From assembly GCF_007855645.1 (NCBI RefSeq), contig NZ_CP042261.1:972501-1036500 (forward strand): DNA of 64,000 nucleotides. The letters are read 5' to 3'. The notes below the pieces were generated by a model. That model was not told the origin of the DNA and made no database searches. It was given only the letters and a program-made list of their open reading frames with translations. Position numbers and translations under genes: made by a program. Source of the DNA: Qingshengfaniella alkalisoli. GTDB lineage: Bacteria; Pseudomonadota; Alphaproteobacteria; Rhodobacterales; Rhodobacteraceae. Below, piece after piece: positions 37,907 through 49,559 of this stretch (positions within the stretch are counted from its first letter, which is position 1; each line of letters opens with the position of its first letter).

Positions 37907-38934
37907 TTGGTCGCATGCTCTTGTGTCGTGGCGATCGCTTTTTCAATCAACGCCGCTCCGTCCACGCCGGATCCAGTCACGTCTTCGACCCAACGATCAT
38001 GCACGGGGGCCAGCGCGTCGCGGAACGCTGCGGTTTCTTCATCGGTCAGCACAATGTGTTCATTGCCATTCTCGACCGCCATGTTGATCCCGAAATCATC
38101 GGCGCCGCGCCAAACTTCGCCCATCTCGACCAGCCATTCCTCGTCAGAGGCATCGCGGAACGCCTGCTGCACGTCTTCGGGCAGGTTGTCCCATTTGCCC
38201 TGGTTCATGGACACCTGGAACACGGACGTGCCGAAACGTTCCTCATTCGCACCTTCGATCTGGTACTTCGTCTGCTCGAAAATCTTCAGCGGCGGGATGA
38301 TCTCCCACGGGATGAAAGCACCATCGACGACGCCTTTGGACAGCGCCTGCGGCAGTTCCGGCACGGGCATCGCCACAGGCGACGCGCCAAGGGCCTCGAT
38401 CACCCAAGCGCCGGTGCGTGTCGGGATACGCATCTTGGAGCCTTCCAGATCGGCAGGGCTGCGGACCTCTTTTTCGGCCATGTGGATCGCCTGGCCAGCA
38501 TGGACATGCAGGAACATGACCTCCATGCCTTTGAAATCCTCGGCCAGATCACTGTCATACAGCTCGCGCATGGCAAGGTTCGAGGCGACCGGATCGTTCA
38601 CATAGACGCCGGGCAGTTCGAACACTTCAGAGCGCGGGAACTGGCCCGGTGTATAACCGTTCAGCGTCCACACGATATCGACCACGCCATCACGAACCTG
38701 CTGCACCAGTTCCGGCGGACGGCCGCCCAGTGTCATGTTCGGGAAGATTTCGATCTTCACCTGACCGCCGGAGTTTTCTTCGACCTGACGCGCCCACGGC
38801 TCCAGCATCTGCGTGTGTGCCGGCGCTTGCGCGGACAGGAAATGGTGGAGCTTGAATGTGTAATCCTGTGCCATGGCGCCGCCGGCTGCAAAAACAGCGG
38901 CAACCGTCAGTCCCAGTGTCGTCCTAAGTTTCAT
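37903..38934 (-). CDS. dctP: TRAP transporter substrate-binding protein (DctP)
   Basis: Periplasmic receptor, 343 residues from MKLRTTLG (38934), the start supported by GGGAGGA. The signal peptide ends near residue 23 (AVFAAGGAMAQ). SKMRIPTRTGAWVIEALGASPVAMPVPELPQAL carries the conserved Arg that salts the ligand carboxylate (in MRIPTR). Between pobA and dctQM in a 4-hydroxybenzoate/protocatechuate operon, so an aromatic carboxylate such as 4-hydroxybenzoate, benzoylformate or a related keto acid is the likely ligand. Confidence 0.93.
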   Translation of the reverse strand: MKLRTTLGLTVAAVFAAGGAMAQDYTFKLHHFLSAQAPAHTQMLEPWARQVEENSGGQVKIEIFPNMTLGGRPPELVQQVRDGVVDIVWTLNGYTPGQFPRSEVFELPGVYVNDPVASNLAMRELYDSDLAEDFKGMEVMFLHVHAGQAIHMAEKEVRSPADLEGSKMRIPTRTGAWVIEALGASPVAMPVPELPQALSKGVVDGAFIPWEIIPPLKIFEQTKYQIEGANEERFGTSVFQVSMNQGKWDNLPEDVQQAFRDASDEEWLVEMGEVWRGADDFGINMAVENGNEHIVLTDEETAAFRDALAPVHDRWVEDVTGSGVDGAALIEKAIATTQEHATK

Positions 38935-38956
38935 TGTGTCCTCCCTCTTATGTGTT

Positions 38957-38972
38957 GCGCCAATAGTGGCGC
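38957..38972 (-). terminator. Small hairpin between pobA and dctP
   Basis: GCGCCA-ATAG-TGGCGC, 6 pairs with a 4-base loop, no T-run. Sits just after the pobA stop and before the dctP ribosome site; likely a processing or stability element rather than a terminator. Confidence 0.4.
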
Positions 38973-38988
38973 GGGTGATGATCATGAA

Positions 38989-41479
<2,491 letters not shown>

Positions 41480-41483
<4 letters not shown>

Positions 41484-42316
41484 TGCATCGTCTCCAGCCC
41501 CAACATTGCGCGGGCCTGTTGCCACGTTGCGACCGGGCGTTCGGCCCGGTCGCAAAGATCGACCACGCGACCGACCAGCGCGGCATTGGATGGAGCCAAT
41601 GTGTTGCGATCCAGACGGACATTGTCTTCCAACCCGGTCCGGCAATGGCCGCCCGTTTCCACGCACCATTCGTTCAGTGTGATCTGATGTCGTCCGATCC
41701 CCGCCGCACACCACGTCGCTTGCGGCATCAACCGTTCACGGGTCTTGCGGTAGAAATCGAACACCTCGCGATCTACGGGCATGGCGTTTTTCACGCCCAT
41801 GACGAATTGCACATGCACATTTGCGGGCAATTGACCCCGTTCGATCATCACGGCGGCCTGAAACAGATGGCTCAGATCGAAGGCTTCGATTTCCGGTCGC
41901 ACATCGTAAGTCTGCATTTCCTGCGCCAGCCAGTCGACCAGATCCGGCGGGTTCTCATAGACGCGCGTAGGGAAGTTGTTCGAGCCGACAGAGAGTGACG
42001 CCATATCCGGGCGCAGCGGCAGCATGCCACCGCGCGTCTGCCCCGCGGCGGACCGACCCCCAGTCGAAAGCTGGATAATCATGCCCGGGCAGTGGTGTCG
42101 CAGCCCCTCAATGAGCTGCGCGAAACGGTCGGGGTCCGAACTGGGCGATCCATCATCATTGCGGACATGGCAATGCGCGATAGTGGCACCCGCCTCGAAA
42201 GCCGCCTGGGTGCTTTCGACCTGCTCCGCGACGGTGATCGGCACGGCCGGATTGTCGGATTTTCGGGGTAAGGATCCGGTAATCGCGACGCAGATGATGC
42301 AGGGGTCCATGGTCAT
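41480..42316 (-). CDS. Beta-keto acid cleavage enzyme (BKACE/DUF849) in the pca operon
   Basis: 278 residues; ATG codons at 42316 and 42310 are both usable. Zinc-dependent TIM barrel: His48 and His50 in TIAHCHVRNDDG are the metal ligands, and IQLSTGGRS and VMGVKNAMP are family blocks. BKACE enzymes transfer the acyl part of a beta-keto acid to CoA from acetyl-CoA, releasing acetoacetate. Sitting between pcaG and pcaB with overlaps of a few bases, it probably acts on beta-ketoadipate to give succinyl-CoA and acetoacetate, replacing PcaIJ and PcaF. The specific substrate is inferred from context. Confidence 0.85.
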
Positions 42317-42317
42317 T

Positions 42318-42914
42318 TCAGATATCGAAGAAAATCGTTTCGTCGTCACCTTGAAGGCGGATGTCGAAGCGGTAGCCATCTTCGGTCTTCTCGGCGATCA
42401 GCGTCTTCAGCCGGTCCTTGTGCTGCACTCGGGCAAGCAGCGCATCGCCGGACAGGTCGTCTTCCGGGAAATACATGCGGGTATGAAGCCCCGTGTTGAT
42501 CCCCCGCGCGGACAGCCAGAAGGTCACGTGAGGCGGCGCGTATGATCCGTCATACTGCTTCACCGCACCGGGCTTGATTGTCTCGAACCGGAACGCGCCG
42601 GTTGTGAAATCAACGGCCCGCCGCGCGAAACCGTAAAACGCCGGATCGGCGCCTTCCTGACCTGCATAAAGCCCGTTGGCGTCCGCCTGCCAGATTTCAA
42701 GCATCACGTCGGTCAGGGCGGCGCCATGCCCGTCGATGACACGCCCGGTCAGTGCGATGCGCTCACCCTTGGCGTTGCCTTCAAAGATGGTCTTGCCAAG
42801 TTGCTCGAACGGCGACGGGTCAAGACCCGCCGCTTCCGGCGTCGTACCGATATGAACATAGGGACCACCCGTCTGCGACGGTGTCATCGGAAGATAGCCT
42901 AGCTTTTGCATCAT
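42318..42914 (-). CDS. pcaG: Protocatechuate 3,4-dioxygenase alpha subunit
   Basis: Non-iron-bearing subunit of the ring-opening dioxygenase, 198 residues. TPSQTGGPYVHIG and the intradiol core LTGRVIDGHGAALTDVMLEIWQADANG define the family; the iron tyrosines and histidines of the beta subunit are partly missing, as expected for alpha. The ATG at 42914 is favoured by GGAGGGG 8 bases upstream; a TTG at 42920 overlapping the pcaH stop is possible. Confidence 0.95.
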   Translation of the reverse strand: MMQKLGYLPMTPSQTGGPYVHIGTTPEAAGLDPSPFEQLGKTIFEGNAKGERIALTGRVIDGHGAALTDVMLEIWQADANGLYAGQEGADPAFYGFARRAVDFTTGAFRFETIKPGAVKQYDGSYAPPHVTFWLSARGINTGLHTRMYFPEDDLSGDALLARVQHKDRLKTLIAEKTEDGYRFDIRLQGDDETIFFDI

Positions 42915-42916
42915 GA

Positions 42917-43639
42917 TCAAAGCCCCTCCGGACGGTTCTCGAAATGCGTCGCGCGCGATCCGCGCAGAACGACATCGAAGCGATAGGCGATGGCATCCAT
43001 CGGCTTGGTTTGCTGGATATCAAGCGCCGCAACCAGGCGGTCCCGCGCATCCGCATCAGGGATCGTGCCAAGGATCGGGCAGCGCGGGATCAAAGGATCG
43101 CCCTCGAAGTAAAGCTGCGTGATCAGGCGCTGGCCAAAGGCATAGCCGAAAATCGACAGGTGGATATGCGCTGGCCGCCATTCATTGGGGCCGTTCGGCC
43201 AAGGATAAGCACCAGGTTTGACAGTGCGGAACCAGTAATGCCCGTCCTCATCCGTCAGCGTCCGTCCGCAGCCACCAAAATTCGGGTCGAGCGCGGCCAG
43301 ATAGCTGTCCTTCTTGTGGCGGTATCGCCCGCCCGCATTCGCCTGCCAGATCTCGACGAGCGCGTTCGGGATGGGACGCCCACTTTCATCCAGGACCTTG
43401 CCGTGCAGGATGATCCGTTCGCCGATCGCGGTTTCGCCGGGTTGGGCGTAGTTGATCAACAGATCGTTATCCGCCTCGCCCACGCGCATGTGCCCGAATG
43501 CGGGCCCGGTATCTTCGCTTGGTGTGCTGTTGAAGGAAACGAGCGTATGACGCGGGCTGCGCAGCACGCTGGTTTTATAGCCCGGTGTAAATGCTGGCGG
43601 GTTCACCCCCGCTGGACGTTCGAACAGACCGCCTCTCAT
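42917..43639 (-). CDS. pcaH: Protocatechuate 3,4-dioxygenase beta subunit
   Basis: Iron(III)-bearing subunit that opens protocatechuate between the hydroxyls. 240 residues. Fe ligands visible: Tyr106 (GGRYRHKK), Tyr145 (PGAYPWP), His158 and His160 (RPAHIHLS). [14 protein letters not shown] is the intradiol core. Tightly placed between pcaC (ATGA overlap) and pcaG. Confidence 0.97.
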   Translation of the reverse strand: MRGGLFERPAGVNPPAFTPGYKTSVLRSPRHTLVSFNSTPSEDTGPAFGHMRVGEADNDLLINYAQPGETAIGERIILHGKVLDESGRPIPNALVEIWQANAGGRYRHKKDSYLAALDPNFGGCGRTLTDEDGHYWFRTVKPGAYPWPNGPNEWRPAHIHLSIFGYAFGQRLITQLYFEGDPLIPRCPILGTIPDADARDRLVAALDIQQTKPMDAIAYRFDVVLRGSRATHFENRPEGL

Positions 43640-44016
43640 TGATCCATTTCCTCCAACGTATCCTTGATGATTTTGATCGCGTGGTTGGCGCGCGGCACGC
43701 CCGCATAGACCGCGACATGCAGCATGGCTTCACGCAAGTCTTCCGGCGTCGCGCCAGTGTTCTTCGTGGCGCGTGTGTGCATCGCAACTTCTTCATGGTT
43801 GCCCAATGCGGCAAGCAACGCAATCGTCACGATCGACCGTTCGCGCGGCGTGAATTCGGAGCGCGACCAGACGGAGCCCCACGCACCTTCGGTGATGAAG
43901 CGCTGGAAGGGTTCGTCGAAATCGGTCTTGTTGCTCTCCGCCCGATCGACATGCTGATCTCCCAGCACCTTGCGGCGGGTCGTCATTCCGGTTTCGAACA
44001 GATCAGGCTCGGGCAC
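43636..44016 (-). CDS. pcaC: 4-carboxymuconolactone decarboxylase
   Basis: Third step: 4-carboxymuconolactone to the enol-lactone. 126 residues, the common single-domain size. [63 protein letters not shown] contains the family core, seen as [24 protein letters not shown] and [10 protein letters not shown]. The start overlaps the pcaD stop region by 14 bases. Confidence 0.96.
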   Translation of the reverse strand: MPEPDLFETGMTTRRKVLGDQHVDRAESNKTDFDEPFQRFITEGAWGSVWSRSEFTPRERSIVTIALLAALGNHEEVAMHTRATKNTGATPEDLREAMLHVAVYAGVPRANHAIKIIKDTLEEMDQ

Positions 44017-44797
44017 TGTCCATCTCCTTGATAAACGTCGTCAGGGCGCGCGCTGTCGCCTCGGGCTGCTCGATTGCGGGAATGTGGCCGCAAGCGTCGA
44101 ATTCAGTAAAACGGGCCTGGGGCATCTCGTCCGCGAAAGCCTTGACCTGATCACTGGGTGTCGCCTGATCTTGTGCGCCTGCAAGAACTAGTGCGGGAAG
44201 GTGAACATCACCGATCCGAGCGGAATAGTCGGCCCGTGAAATGGCACGACAACACCCGGCATAGCCATCGACGGTCGTGCGTTCCAACATCATCTTCCAC
44301 GCATTGCAGGCGTCAGAAGCGCGAAGTGCAGGCGCAAACCAGCGATCCAGCACAGCATCGGAGATCGCATTGATGCCGTTCTCCCGCACCTGCCGGATAC
44401 GGTCCGCCCAGCTTTCCGCCGTACCGATCTTGGGTGCAGTGTTCGAGAAAACGACACCCGTCACCCGATCAGTATATCGCAGGCAGATGGACTGCGCGAT
44501 CATCCCGCCAATGGAACATCCCACGACCACCGCCTGATCGACGTCCACCGCATCAAGCAGCGCCATCGCATCATCGGCCATGTCGTCAATGTCAAAGGGT
44601 GCACCCCGGTCAGCCGACAGCCCGTGTCCTGGCTTATCGAACCGCACAACCCGCATGCCGGTTGGCAGTTGCGCCACCACCGCGTCCCACATCCGCAGAT
44701 CGGTGCCCAGCGAATTGATGAACAGAACCGTGTTCGATTTCGCCGCGCCATCCAACTTGTAGTGAATATGACCCCAAGGTCGTTTCAGTGCGAACAT
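44003..44797 (-). CDS. pcaD: 3-oxoadipate enol-lactonase
   Basis: Alpha/beta hydrolase that opens the enol-lactone to beta-ketoadipate. 264 residues. Nucleophile Ser95 in GCSIGGMIAQS, oxyanion region around FINSLGTDLRMWD, and the catalytic His in FDACGHIPAIEQP. First gene of the eleven-gene minus-strand run, 68 bases from the PcaQ-type operator, consistent with activation by PcaQ. Confidence 0.95.
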   Translation of the reverse strand: MFALKRPWGHIHYKLDGAAKSNTVLFINSLGTDLRMWDAVVAQLPTGMRVVRFDKPGHGLSADRGAPFDIDDMADDAMALLDAVDVDQAVVVGCSIGGMIAQSICLRYTDRVTGVVFSNTAPKIGTAESWADRIRQVRENGINAISDAVLDRWFAPALRASDACNAWKMMLERTTVDGYAGCCRAISRADYSARIGDVHLPALVLAGAQDQATPSDQVKAFADEMPQARFTEFDACGHIPAIEQPEATARALTTFIKEMDSARA

Positions 44798-44865
44798 ACG
44801 TTTCTCCCTGTGGCCTGTTTCTCACGTGGCTCGGAAAGAAAAAAATACAAAGCGCGTGAACTAGT

Positions 44866-44881
44866 ATAACCGTATCGTTAT
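44866..44881. promoter_or_regulatory. PcaQ-type operator
   Basis: ATAAC-CGTATC-GTTAT is a perfect inverted repeat. It fits the known PcaQ site ATAACC-N4-GGTTAA (ATAACC GTAT CGTTAT here). It lies between divergent pcaD and pcaQ and its last two bases are the first two of the pcaQ ATG, so it could both activate pcaD and repress pcaQ. Confidence 0.82.
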
Positions 44882-45782
44882 GCATAGAGGAATCAAGCTA
44901 CGCCATATCCGGTGTTTTCTGGGCGTCGCGCAGGAAGGCACCGTAAGCGCCGCTGCCGAACGGATGGGCGTGTCTCAGCCGGCGATGTCCAAAACCCTGT
45001 CCGATCTGGAGCTGATGCTTGGCCAACCCCTGTTCACGCGCAAAGGGCGCCGCACTATCCTGACGCCCGCCGGGGAAACCTTTCGGCGCCATGCCCTGCA
45101 AGCCGTGCAATCGCTGGAATCGGGCGCGGCGGCGATGCGCACCGCAGGGGGCGGGTCGCGCATTCGTGTGGGGCTTCTGCCAACGGCCGCAACACGGTTC
45201 TTTCCGGAAGTCGCCTTGGAATTCGCCGGACTTTACCCCGAATGCACCGTTTCCGTGACGACCGGACCAAACCAGTATCTGCTGGACCTCCTGCGCAGCC
45301 GTCGCATCGACCTGATGGTTGGACGCATGCCGCAGCCGCGCGAGATGCCGGGGCTGGGCTTCGACTATCTCTATGATGAAACGGTTGTGGTTGCAGTCCG
45401 GCCGGACCATCCGCGCCAGTCAGAGCCCATCACCACCCTCGCCCGTGAATTGCCGTTGATCCTGCCCACGCAGCATGCGCTGATCAGGCGGACGGTGGAC
45501 GACTACCTCGTGTCCATCGGCGTGACAGAGCCGCGCGTCTGGCTGGAAACCATCTCGCTGGCTTTTGGGCGCGGCGCGTTGCTGCGGTCGGATGCGCTGT
45601 GGTTCATCTCTCACGGGGTCATTCTGGACGAGCTGAAAATGGGCGTCCTGCACACTCTGAACACTGATGCGCGATTCATGACTGGGGCGGTGGGATTGAC
45701 ACGCTCGCAATCGCTTCAAATGACCGACGAGATCTCGACCATGAAGGATATGATGCACAGGCGCGCCAACACCGGCGGCTAG
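44880..45782 (+). CDS. pcaQ: LysR-type regulator PcaQ
   Basis: Regulator of the protocatechuate operon, 300 residues. The winged HTH is [35 protein letters not shown] (read as [17 protein letters not shown]), and the effector domain holds [18 protein letters not shown] and [11 protein letters not shown]. The [11 protein letters not shown]-terminus is like rhizobial PcaQ. The start has no Shine-Dalgarno and overlaps the operator. Divergent from pcaD, and its 3' end overlaps the convergent luciferase-like gene by 4 bases. Confidence 0.92.
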   Translation: MHRGIKLRHIRCFLGVAQEGTVSAAAERMGVSQPAMSKTLSDLELMLGQPLFTRKGRRTILTPAGETFRRHALQAVQSLESGAAAMRTAGGGSRIRVGLLPTAATRFFPEVALEFAGLYPECTVSVTTGPNQYLLDLLRSRRIDLMVGRMPQPREMPGLGFDYLYDETVVVAVRPDHPRQSEPITTLARELPLILPTQHALIRRTVDDYLVSIGVTEPRVWLETISLAFGRGALLRSDALWFISHGVILDELKMGVLHTLNTDARFMTGAVGLTRSQSLQMTDEISTMKDMMHRRANTGG

Positions 45783-46774
45783 GTTCGCGTCAGGCACGAC
45801 AGCGCATCTGCTGCGATTGCGAAGGATTTCAGCCGTGCAGTATGGTCGTGGATCATTCCCGTAATCATCATCTCATCCGGTTCATACCGGGCAATCAGGT
45901 CTTTCAGACGGGCCTCAACCGCGTCGCGGCTGCCGACTGCGGAGCATGACATTGCATCCTCCACGCCCTGCATAACCGCGGGCGGCACCTCCTCGGTTAC
46001 ATCAGGCACGGGGCGTGGAAGTTTTCCCGGTTTGCCGCCGCGTAGACGCGCGAAGGCCAGAATTTGCGACGACCGCAGGAAAAGCGCCTCCTCATCGGTA
46101 TCGGCAGCACAGACACCAGCGGCCATCATGAAATAGGGCTTTTCCAGATGCCGTGACGGTTTGAAAGTTTCGCGGTAGGTCTCGATTGCCTGTTCGAGCA
46201 TGGCGGGGGCAAAATGCGACGCAAACGCATAGGGCAATCCGAGATAAGCCGCCAGCTGCGCGCCGAACAGGCTGGAACCGAGAATCCAGATTGGAACATG
46301 CGTCCCGCCCCCGGGCACCGCCTGGATACGCGCGCCATCCGCTACATCGTCGAAATAGCCGATCAGTTCCACCACATCCTGAGGGAAACTGTCCGAATGA
46401 TCCATGCTCCGGCGCAGCGCGCGGGCCGTCGCCATATCCGTTCCGGGTGCGCGCCCCAGCCCCAGATCGATCCTGCCCGGAAACAGGGTTTCCAGCGTGC
46501 CGAACTGTTCCGCAATGACGAGCGGCGAATGGTTGGGCAACATGATCCCGCCTGCACCCACGCGAATCGTCGATGTGGCCTGTGCAACCTGCCCGATCAC
46601 CACGGATGTGGCCGCGCTGGCGATGCCCGGCATATTGTGGTGTTCTGCCAGCCAGAACCGGTGATAGCCCTGCTGTTCAGCCGCCTGTGCAAGTTCTACA
46701 CTGTGCGACAAAGCGTGTGCGACGGTTTCACCTTCCGCGACCGGTGCTAGATCGAGGAGCGAGAATTTCTGCAT
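45779..46774 (-). CDS. LLM-class flavin-dependent monooxygenase (MsnO8-like)
   Basis: Bacterial luciferase-like (F420 or FMN) oxidoreductase, 331 residues. [17 protein letters not shown] and [39 protein letters not shown] are the typical TIM-barrel blocks. No ACP-like or F420-binding extras. Role unknown; convergent with pcaQ, which may be coincidental. Confidence 0.85.
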   Translation of the reverse strand: MQKFSLLDLAPVAEGETVAHALSHSVELAQAAEQQGYHRFWLAEHHNMPGIASAATSVVIGQVAQATSTIRVGAGGIMLPNHSPLVIAEQFGTLETLFPGRIDLGLGRAPGTDMATARALRRSMDHSDSFPQDVVELIGYFDDVADGARIQAVPGGGTHVPIWILGSSLFGAQLAAYLGLPYAFASHFAPAMLEQAIETYRETFKPSRHLEKPYFMMAAGVCAADTDEEALFLRSSQILAFARLRGGKPGKLPRPVPDVTEEVPPAVMQGVEDAMSCSAVGSRDAVEARLKDLIARYEPDEMMITGMIHDHTARLKSFAIAADALSCLTRT

Positions 46775-46860
46775 GGCGGCTCTCCTTGGCTGAGCCTCTG
46801 ACTTAAACCGCCATGCTGCATGTGCAATGGGCCCAGCGAAATTCGCGTGGCCTCAGGCGC

Positions 46861-47448
46861 TTAAATCGCGCCGCTCAGGAACCCAGCGCCAGCCAACGCA
46901 ATTGCCGCTCCTGCCGCGCGACTGCCGAGATTGCCCAGTTTCGTCCCGGCAAACAAACCCAGTCCGATCCCCGCCAGGTGCAGCAGTAGCGTGCCCGTGA
47001 GGAAACCAAGACCATAAGAAACGGGATTGGTCATCACCGGCATTTCCGTGCCATGGGCATGGCCGTGAAACAGCGCGAAAATACCGACCAAGGCTACAGC
47101 GATGCTCAGCGGGGGACGGATGGTCAATGCAGCAGCCAAGCCAATGACCAAAGCAGATGCCGCAATTCCGGATTCGACCACAGGCACCGCGATACCTGCG
47201 ATACCCAGCACCGCACCAAAGGCCATTACCAAGGGGAACGCAATGGGCAGAATCCAGATCGCCTTGCGCCCTATCACCGAGGCCCAAAGCCCAACGGCCA
47301 GCATCGCGGCAACATGGTCCGGCCCCATGAGCGGATGCGAAAAGCCGGACGCAAATCCGCTGCCGCCATGCACGCCGGTATGAGCGAAAGCGGGGGCGAC
47401 CGCACAACTCAGCGAGATCAGAAGGCCGGTCTTGATAATGAAACGCAT
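46861..47448 (-). CDS. HupE/UreJ family membrane protein
   Basis: 195 residues from MRFIIKTG (47448), with a signal-like first helix (ISLSCAVAPAFA) and five further helices. GFSHPLMGPDHVAAMLAVGLWA carries the HPxxGxDH nickel-type motif, and FHGHAHGTEMP a His cluster. Members transport nickel or related metals for urease or hydrogenase. Neither enzyme is encoded here, though the window also has a urea transporter far away. An upstream in-frame ATG at 47514 was not used since the signal starts later. Confidence 0.83.
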   Translation of the reverse strand: MRFIIKTGLLISLSCAVAPAFAHTGVHGGSGFASGFSHPLMGPDHVAAMLAVGLWASVIGRKAIWILPIAFPLVMAFGAVLGIAGIAVPVVESGIAASALVIGLAAALTIRPPLSIAVALVGIFALFHGHAHGTEMPVMTNPVSYGLGFLTGTLLLHLAGIGLGLFAGTKLGNLGSRAAGAAIALAGAGFLSGAI

Positions 47449-47545
47449 TGATGTCTCCTGCTGGACTTTCTTCGGCGCGCCGACGGCGCTCGCGCAGAAA
47501 CTACGGTGAAACATTCAACGAGATCAATGATCTGCGGATCAATGA

Positions 47546-48493
47546 CTAATATCCGCGCTTCCAATCAACCGCTTCGGGGATTTCGCCGGTCGCACGAAAT
47601 CGTGCTATAGCCTTGGAAACAATGGCAGAAGCGGTACGGCTATCCGTTGGCGCTGAAATATGAGGCAGAATTGTAACCGCCGGATGGTCCCACATCCAGT
47701 TGTCGCTCGGCAAAGGCTCCTGTGCGAACACATCTAGCACAGCATGCCCCGGCGAGCCATTGCCCAGCGCCTGCCGGAGCGCGACTTCATCAATCACCGG
47801 CCCTCGTCCGAAATTGATCAATCCTGCACTCTGCTTGAACGCCCCCAGAATCTTTTGGTCTATTACACCGCATGTATCCGGCGTCAGCGGCAACAGAGAG
47901 ACAACGATATCCGCATTGGTCACTGCAGCCACCAACCCGTCGTCCCCGTGAAAGCACTCCATGCCATCGATTGACTTGGCGGACCGGCTCCACCCTTTCA
48001 ACCGAAACCCTTGCGGCGCCAAGCGACGCGCGGCCGTCTGCCCCAGCGCACCGAGCCCGAGGATCGCAACCGTGCGATCAGACGCCCGGCAGTATGGCTG
48101 CTTTTTCCACTCATGCGCGCGTTGCTGTCGTGCATAGGCAGGCATGTCGCGGTGCAGATACATCACCCACGCCAGAACCGCCTCGGCCATCGTTTCAGCC
48201 AATTGCGGATCTACCAGTCGAACAACCGGCGTGCCGCGCGGCTCCATCACGGTGCGGATAGAATCGACGCCCGCCCACAGGCTGTGAATCCATGTGACAT
48301 TGGGCACTGCATCCAGCATGTCGGGTGTCGGCTGCGCGACGATGGCGATATCACATTGCACGCGTTCCGCATCGCTCAACTCTTCCAATGTCCGAATGTC
48401 TTCATCAGGCATCCGGGCACGCAGTTCAGTCAACCAGAGGTCGATATTGCCTTCATCGGCAGACGCCAGAAACGCGATGGGGGAATGCGACAT
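47546..48493 (-). CDS. D-2-hydroxyacid dehydrogenase (glyoxylate/hydroxypyruvate reductase-like)
   Basis: 315 residues. NAD(P) Rossmann motif GLGALGQTAARRL, catalytic Arg in INFGRGPVID, and the His in LPHISAPTD. The arrangement resembles GhrA (glyoxylate/hydroxypyruvate reductase A); the WSRSAKSI after the Rossmann turn suits NADPH. Monocistronic, upstream neighbour is the MelR-like regulator. Confidence 0.85.
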   Translation of the reverse strand: MSHSPIAFLASADEGNIDLWLTELRARMPDEDIRTLEELSDAERVQCDIAIVAQPTPDMLDAVPNVTWIHSLWAGVDSIRTVMEPRGTPVVRLVDPQLAETMAEAVLAWVMYLHRDMPAYARQQRAHEWKKQPYCRASDRTVAILGLGALGQTAARRLAPQGFRLKGWSRSAKSIDGMECFHGDDGLVAAVTNADIVVSLLPLTPDTCGVIDQKILGAFKQSAGLINFGRGPVIDEVALRQALGNGSPGHAVLDVFAQEPLPSDNWMWDHPAVTILPHISAPTDSRTASAIVSKAIARFRATGEIPEAVDWKRGY

Positions 48494-48559
48494 GAAACCT
48501 CCTTGCTGTCATTCAGCCGAGGTCTAGCCGTCCAATGGCAAGGTCCACAACCCGCTCGG

Positions 48560-49459
48560 TCAGTTCGGCGGCATGTCCGGTCGCATTCGCATCTGGCGCT
48601 TGAAGTCTGACGGGCTCATCCCCGACAGCTTGCGGAAGCTCTTGTTGAAGGCAGACAGCGACCCGAATCCGCTATCCAGTGCAACCTCCAGAACGTTCGC
48701 CTCCTCACGCATCAACAGCGCCTGCGCGTAAGACAGCCGCAGGAGGCTGACATATTCATTCAACGTCATGCCGGTGGATTTCTTGAAAACGCTCATCGCG
48801 TATTTGGGGTGGATATCCGCATGCAGCGCGATGGCACGGCTGTCGATATCGTCGCGAAAATTTTGGGTCACGAATTCGCAGATCCGGCCGATGTTATGAA
48901 AGCTCGTCTGATCAGGGGTTTCGGTTTCAGCCTGCTCCGCCGCGCCAGCCTCAAGAAGACGGTAAGGGGCAAAACGGATACGTTCTATCCTGAGCAACAC
49001 CTCCTCGATCGCGTGGTTCATCCGCGCTTCATCGTTAGAGCGAAGAAATTCGGACCAGCGAGCGAAGGCGTGGTCATCTTCACGTTCGCGCTCTGCCGTC
49101 ACCAATGTTCCGCCACGCATCAGCTTTTGCTGCATGTCAGCAGCCAGGCGCAACCGGAAGAAATGCAGTATTGGCAAATGGATGGCGACGAATCGTGACC
49201 CGGCCGCCGTATCTATGACCCGGTGAGGCACCCCGCCCCAGAACAGCGATAGCGCCCCCTCATCCAGCCGGACATTGTAACCCTGCATCTGGTATTCGAC
49301 ATATCCGGAGAAGACGAAATTCACCTCCACCTGCGCATGCCAGTGCGGGGCAGACATGATGCCGGGTTCTTCATCGCTGATGACAAGCTGGTTCGGCACG
49401 GCCTCCACCGTGCTTTTCAGCGGATTCCAGTAACGTTTTCCGTCGATCTTACTTTTCAA
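48560..49459 (-). CDS. MelR-like AraC-family transcriptional regulator
   Basis: 299 residues. A cupin-like sugar-sensing half with PHWHAQVEVNFVFSGYVEYQMQGYNVRLDEGALSLFWGGVPH closely resembles MelR (key block HWHAQVEVN, LFWGGVPH). Two helix-turn-helix motifs follow at the C-terminus (DIHPKYAMSVFKKSTGMTLNEYV and VLEVALDSGFGSLSAFNKSFRK). The start is TTG at 49459; GTG codons 17-20 residues later are alternatives. It is divergent from a sugar ABC operon and very likely controls it, with the inducer probably a glycoside or sugar. Confidence 0.88.
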   Translation of the reverse strand: MKSKIDGKRYWNPLKSTVEAVPNQLVISDEEPGIMSAPHWHAQVEVNFVFSGYVEYQMQGYNVRLDEGALSLFWGGVPHRVIDTAAGSRFVAIHLPILHFFRLRLAADMQQKLMRGGTLVTAEREREDDHAFARWSEFLRSNDEARMNHAIEEVLLRIERIRFAPYRLLEAGAAEQAETETPDQTSFHNIGRICEFVTQNFRDDIDSRAIALHADIHPKYAMSVFKKSTGMTLNEYVSLLRLSYAQALLMREEANVLEVALDSGFGSLSAFNKSFRKLSGMSPSDFKRQMRMRPDMPPN

Positions 49460-49465
49460 CTCGTT

Positions 49466-49519
49466 CGTCTTCCCGTTGAAGAAGACGCCTCCCGTATTTC
49501 CTCTAACCTACACTAGGTT
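49466..49519. promoter_or_regulatory. Two perfect dyads in the MelR-like/sugar-ABC intergenic region
   Basis: CGTCTTC/GAAGACG at 49466-49487 (8-base spacer) and AACCTA-CAC-TAGGTT at 49505-49519. Both lie between the divergent genes, the second about 40 bases before the binding-protein ATG. They are candidate operators for the regulator, though AraC proteins more often use direct repeats. A small hairpin CCCGG-AGA-CCGGG follows at 49523-49535. Confidence 0.5.
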
Positions 49520-49559
49520 CGACCCGGAGACCGGGCAACCGAAATGGGAGGAGAAAACC

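Noticed and set aside
36307-38605. Long plus-strand frames opposite dctM and dctQ
   Set aside because: Very His/Gln/Asp-rich, low-complexity translations typical of the antisense of membrane-protein genes.
45420-45797. Minus-strand frame over the end of pcaQ as an extra gene
   Set aside because: Antisense of the LysR effector domain with no start signal; the real minus-strand gene starts at 46774.
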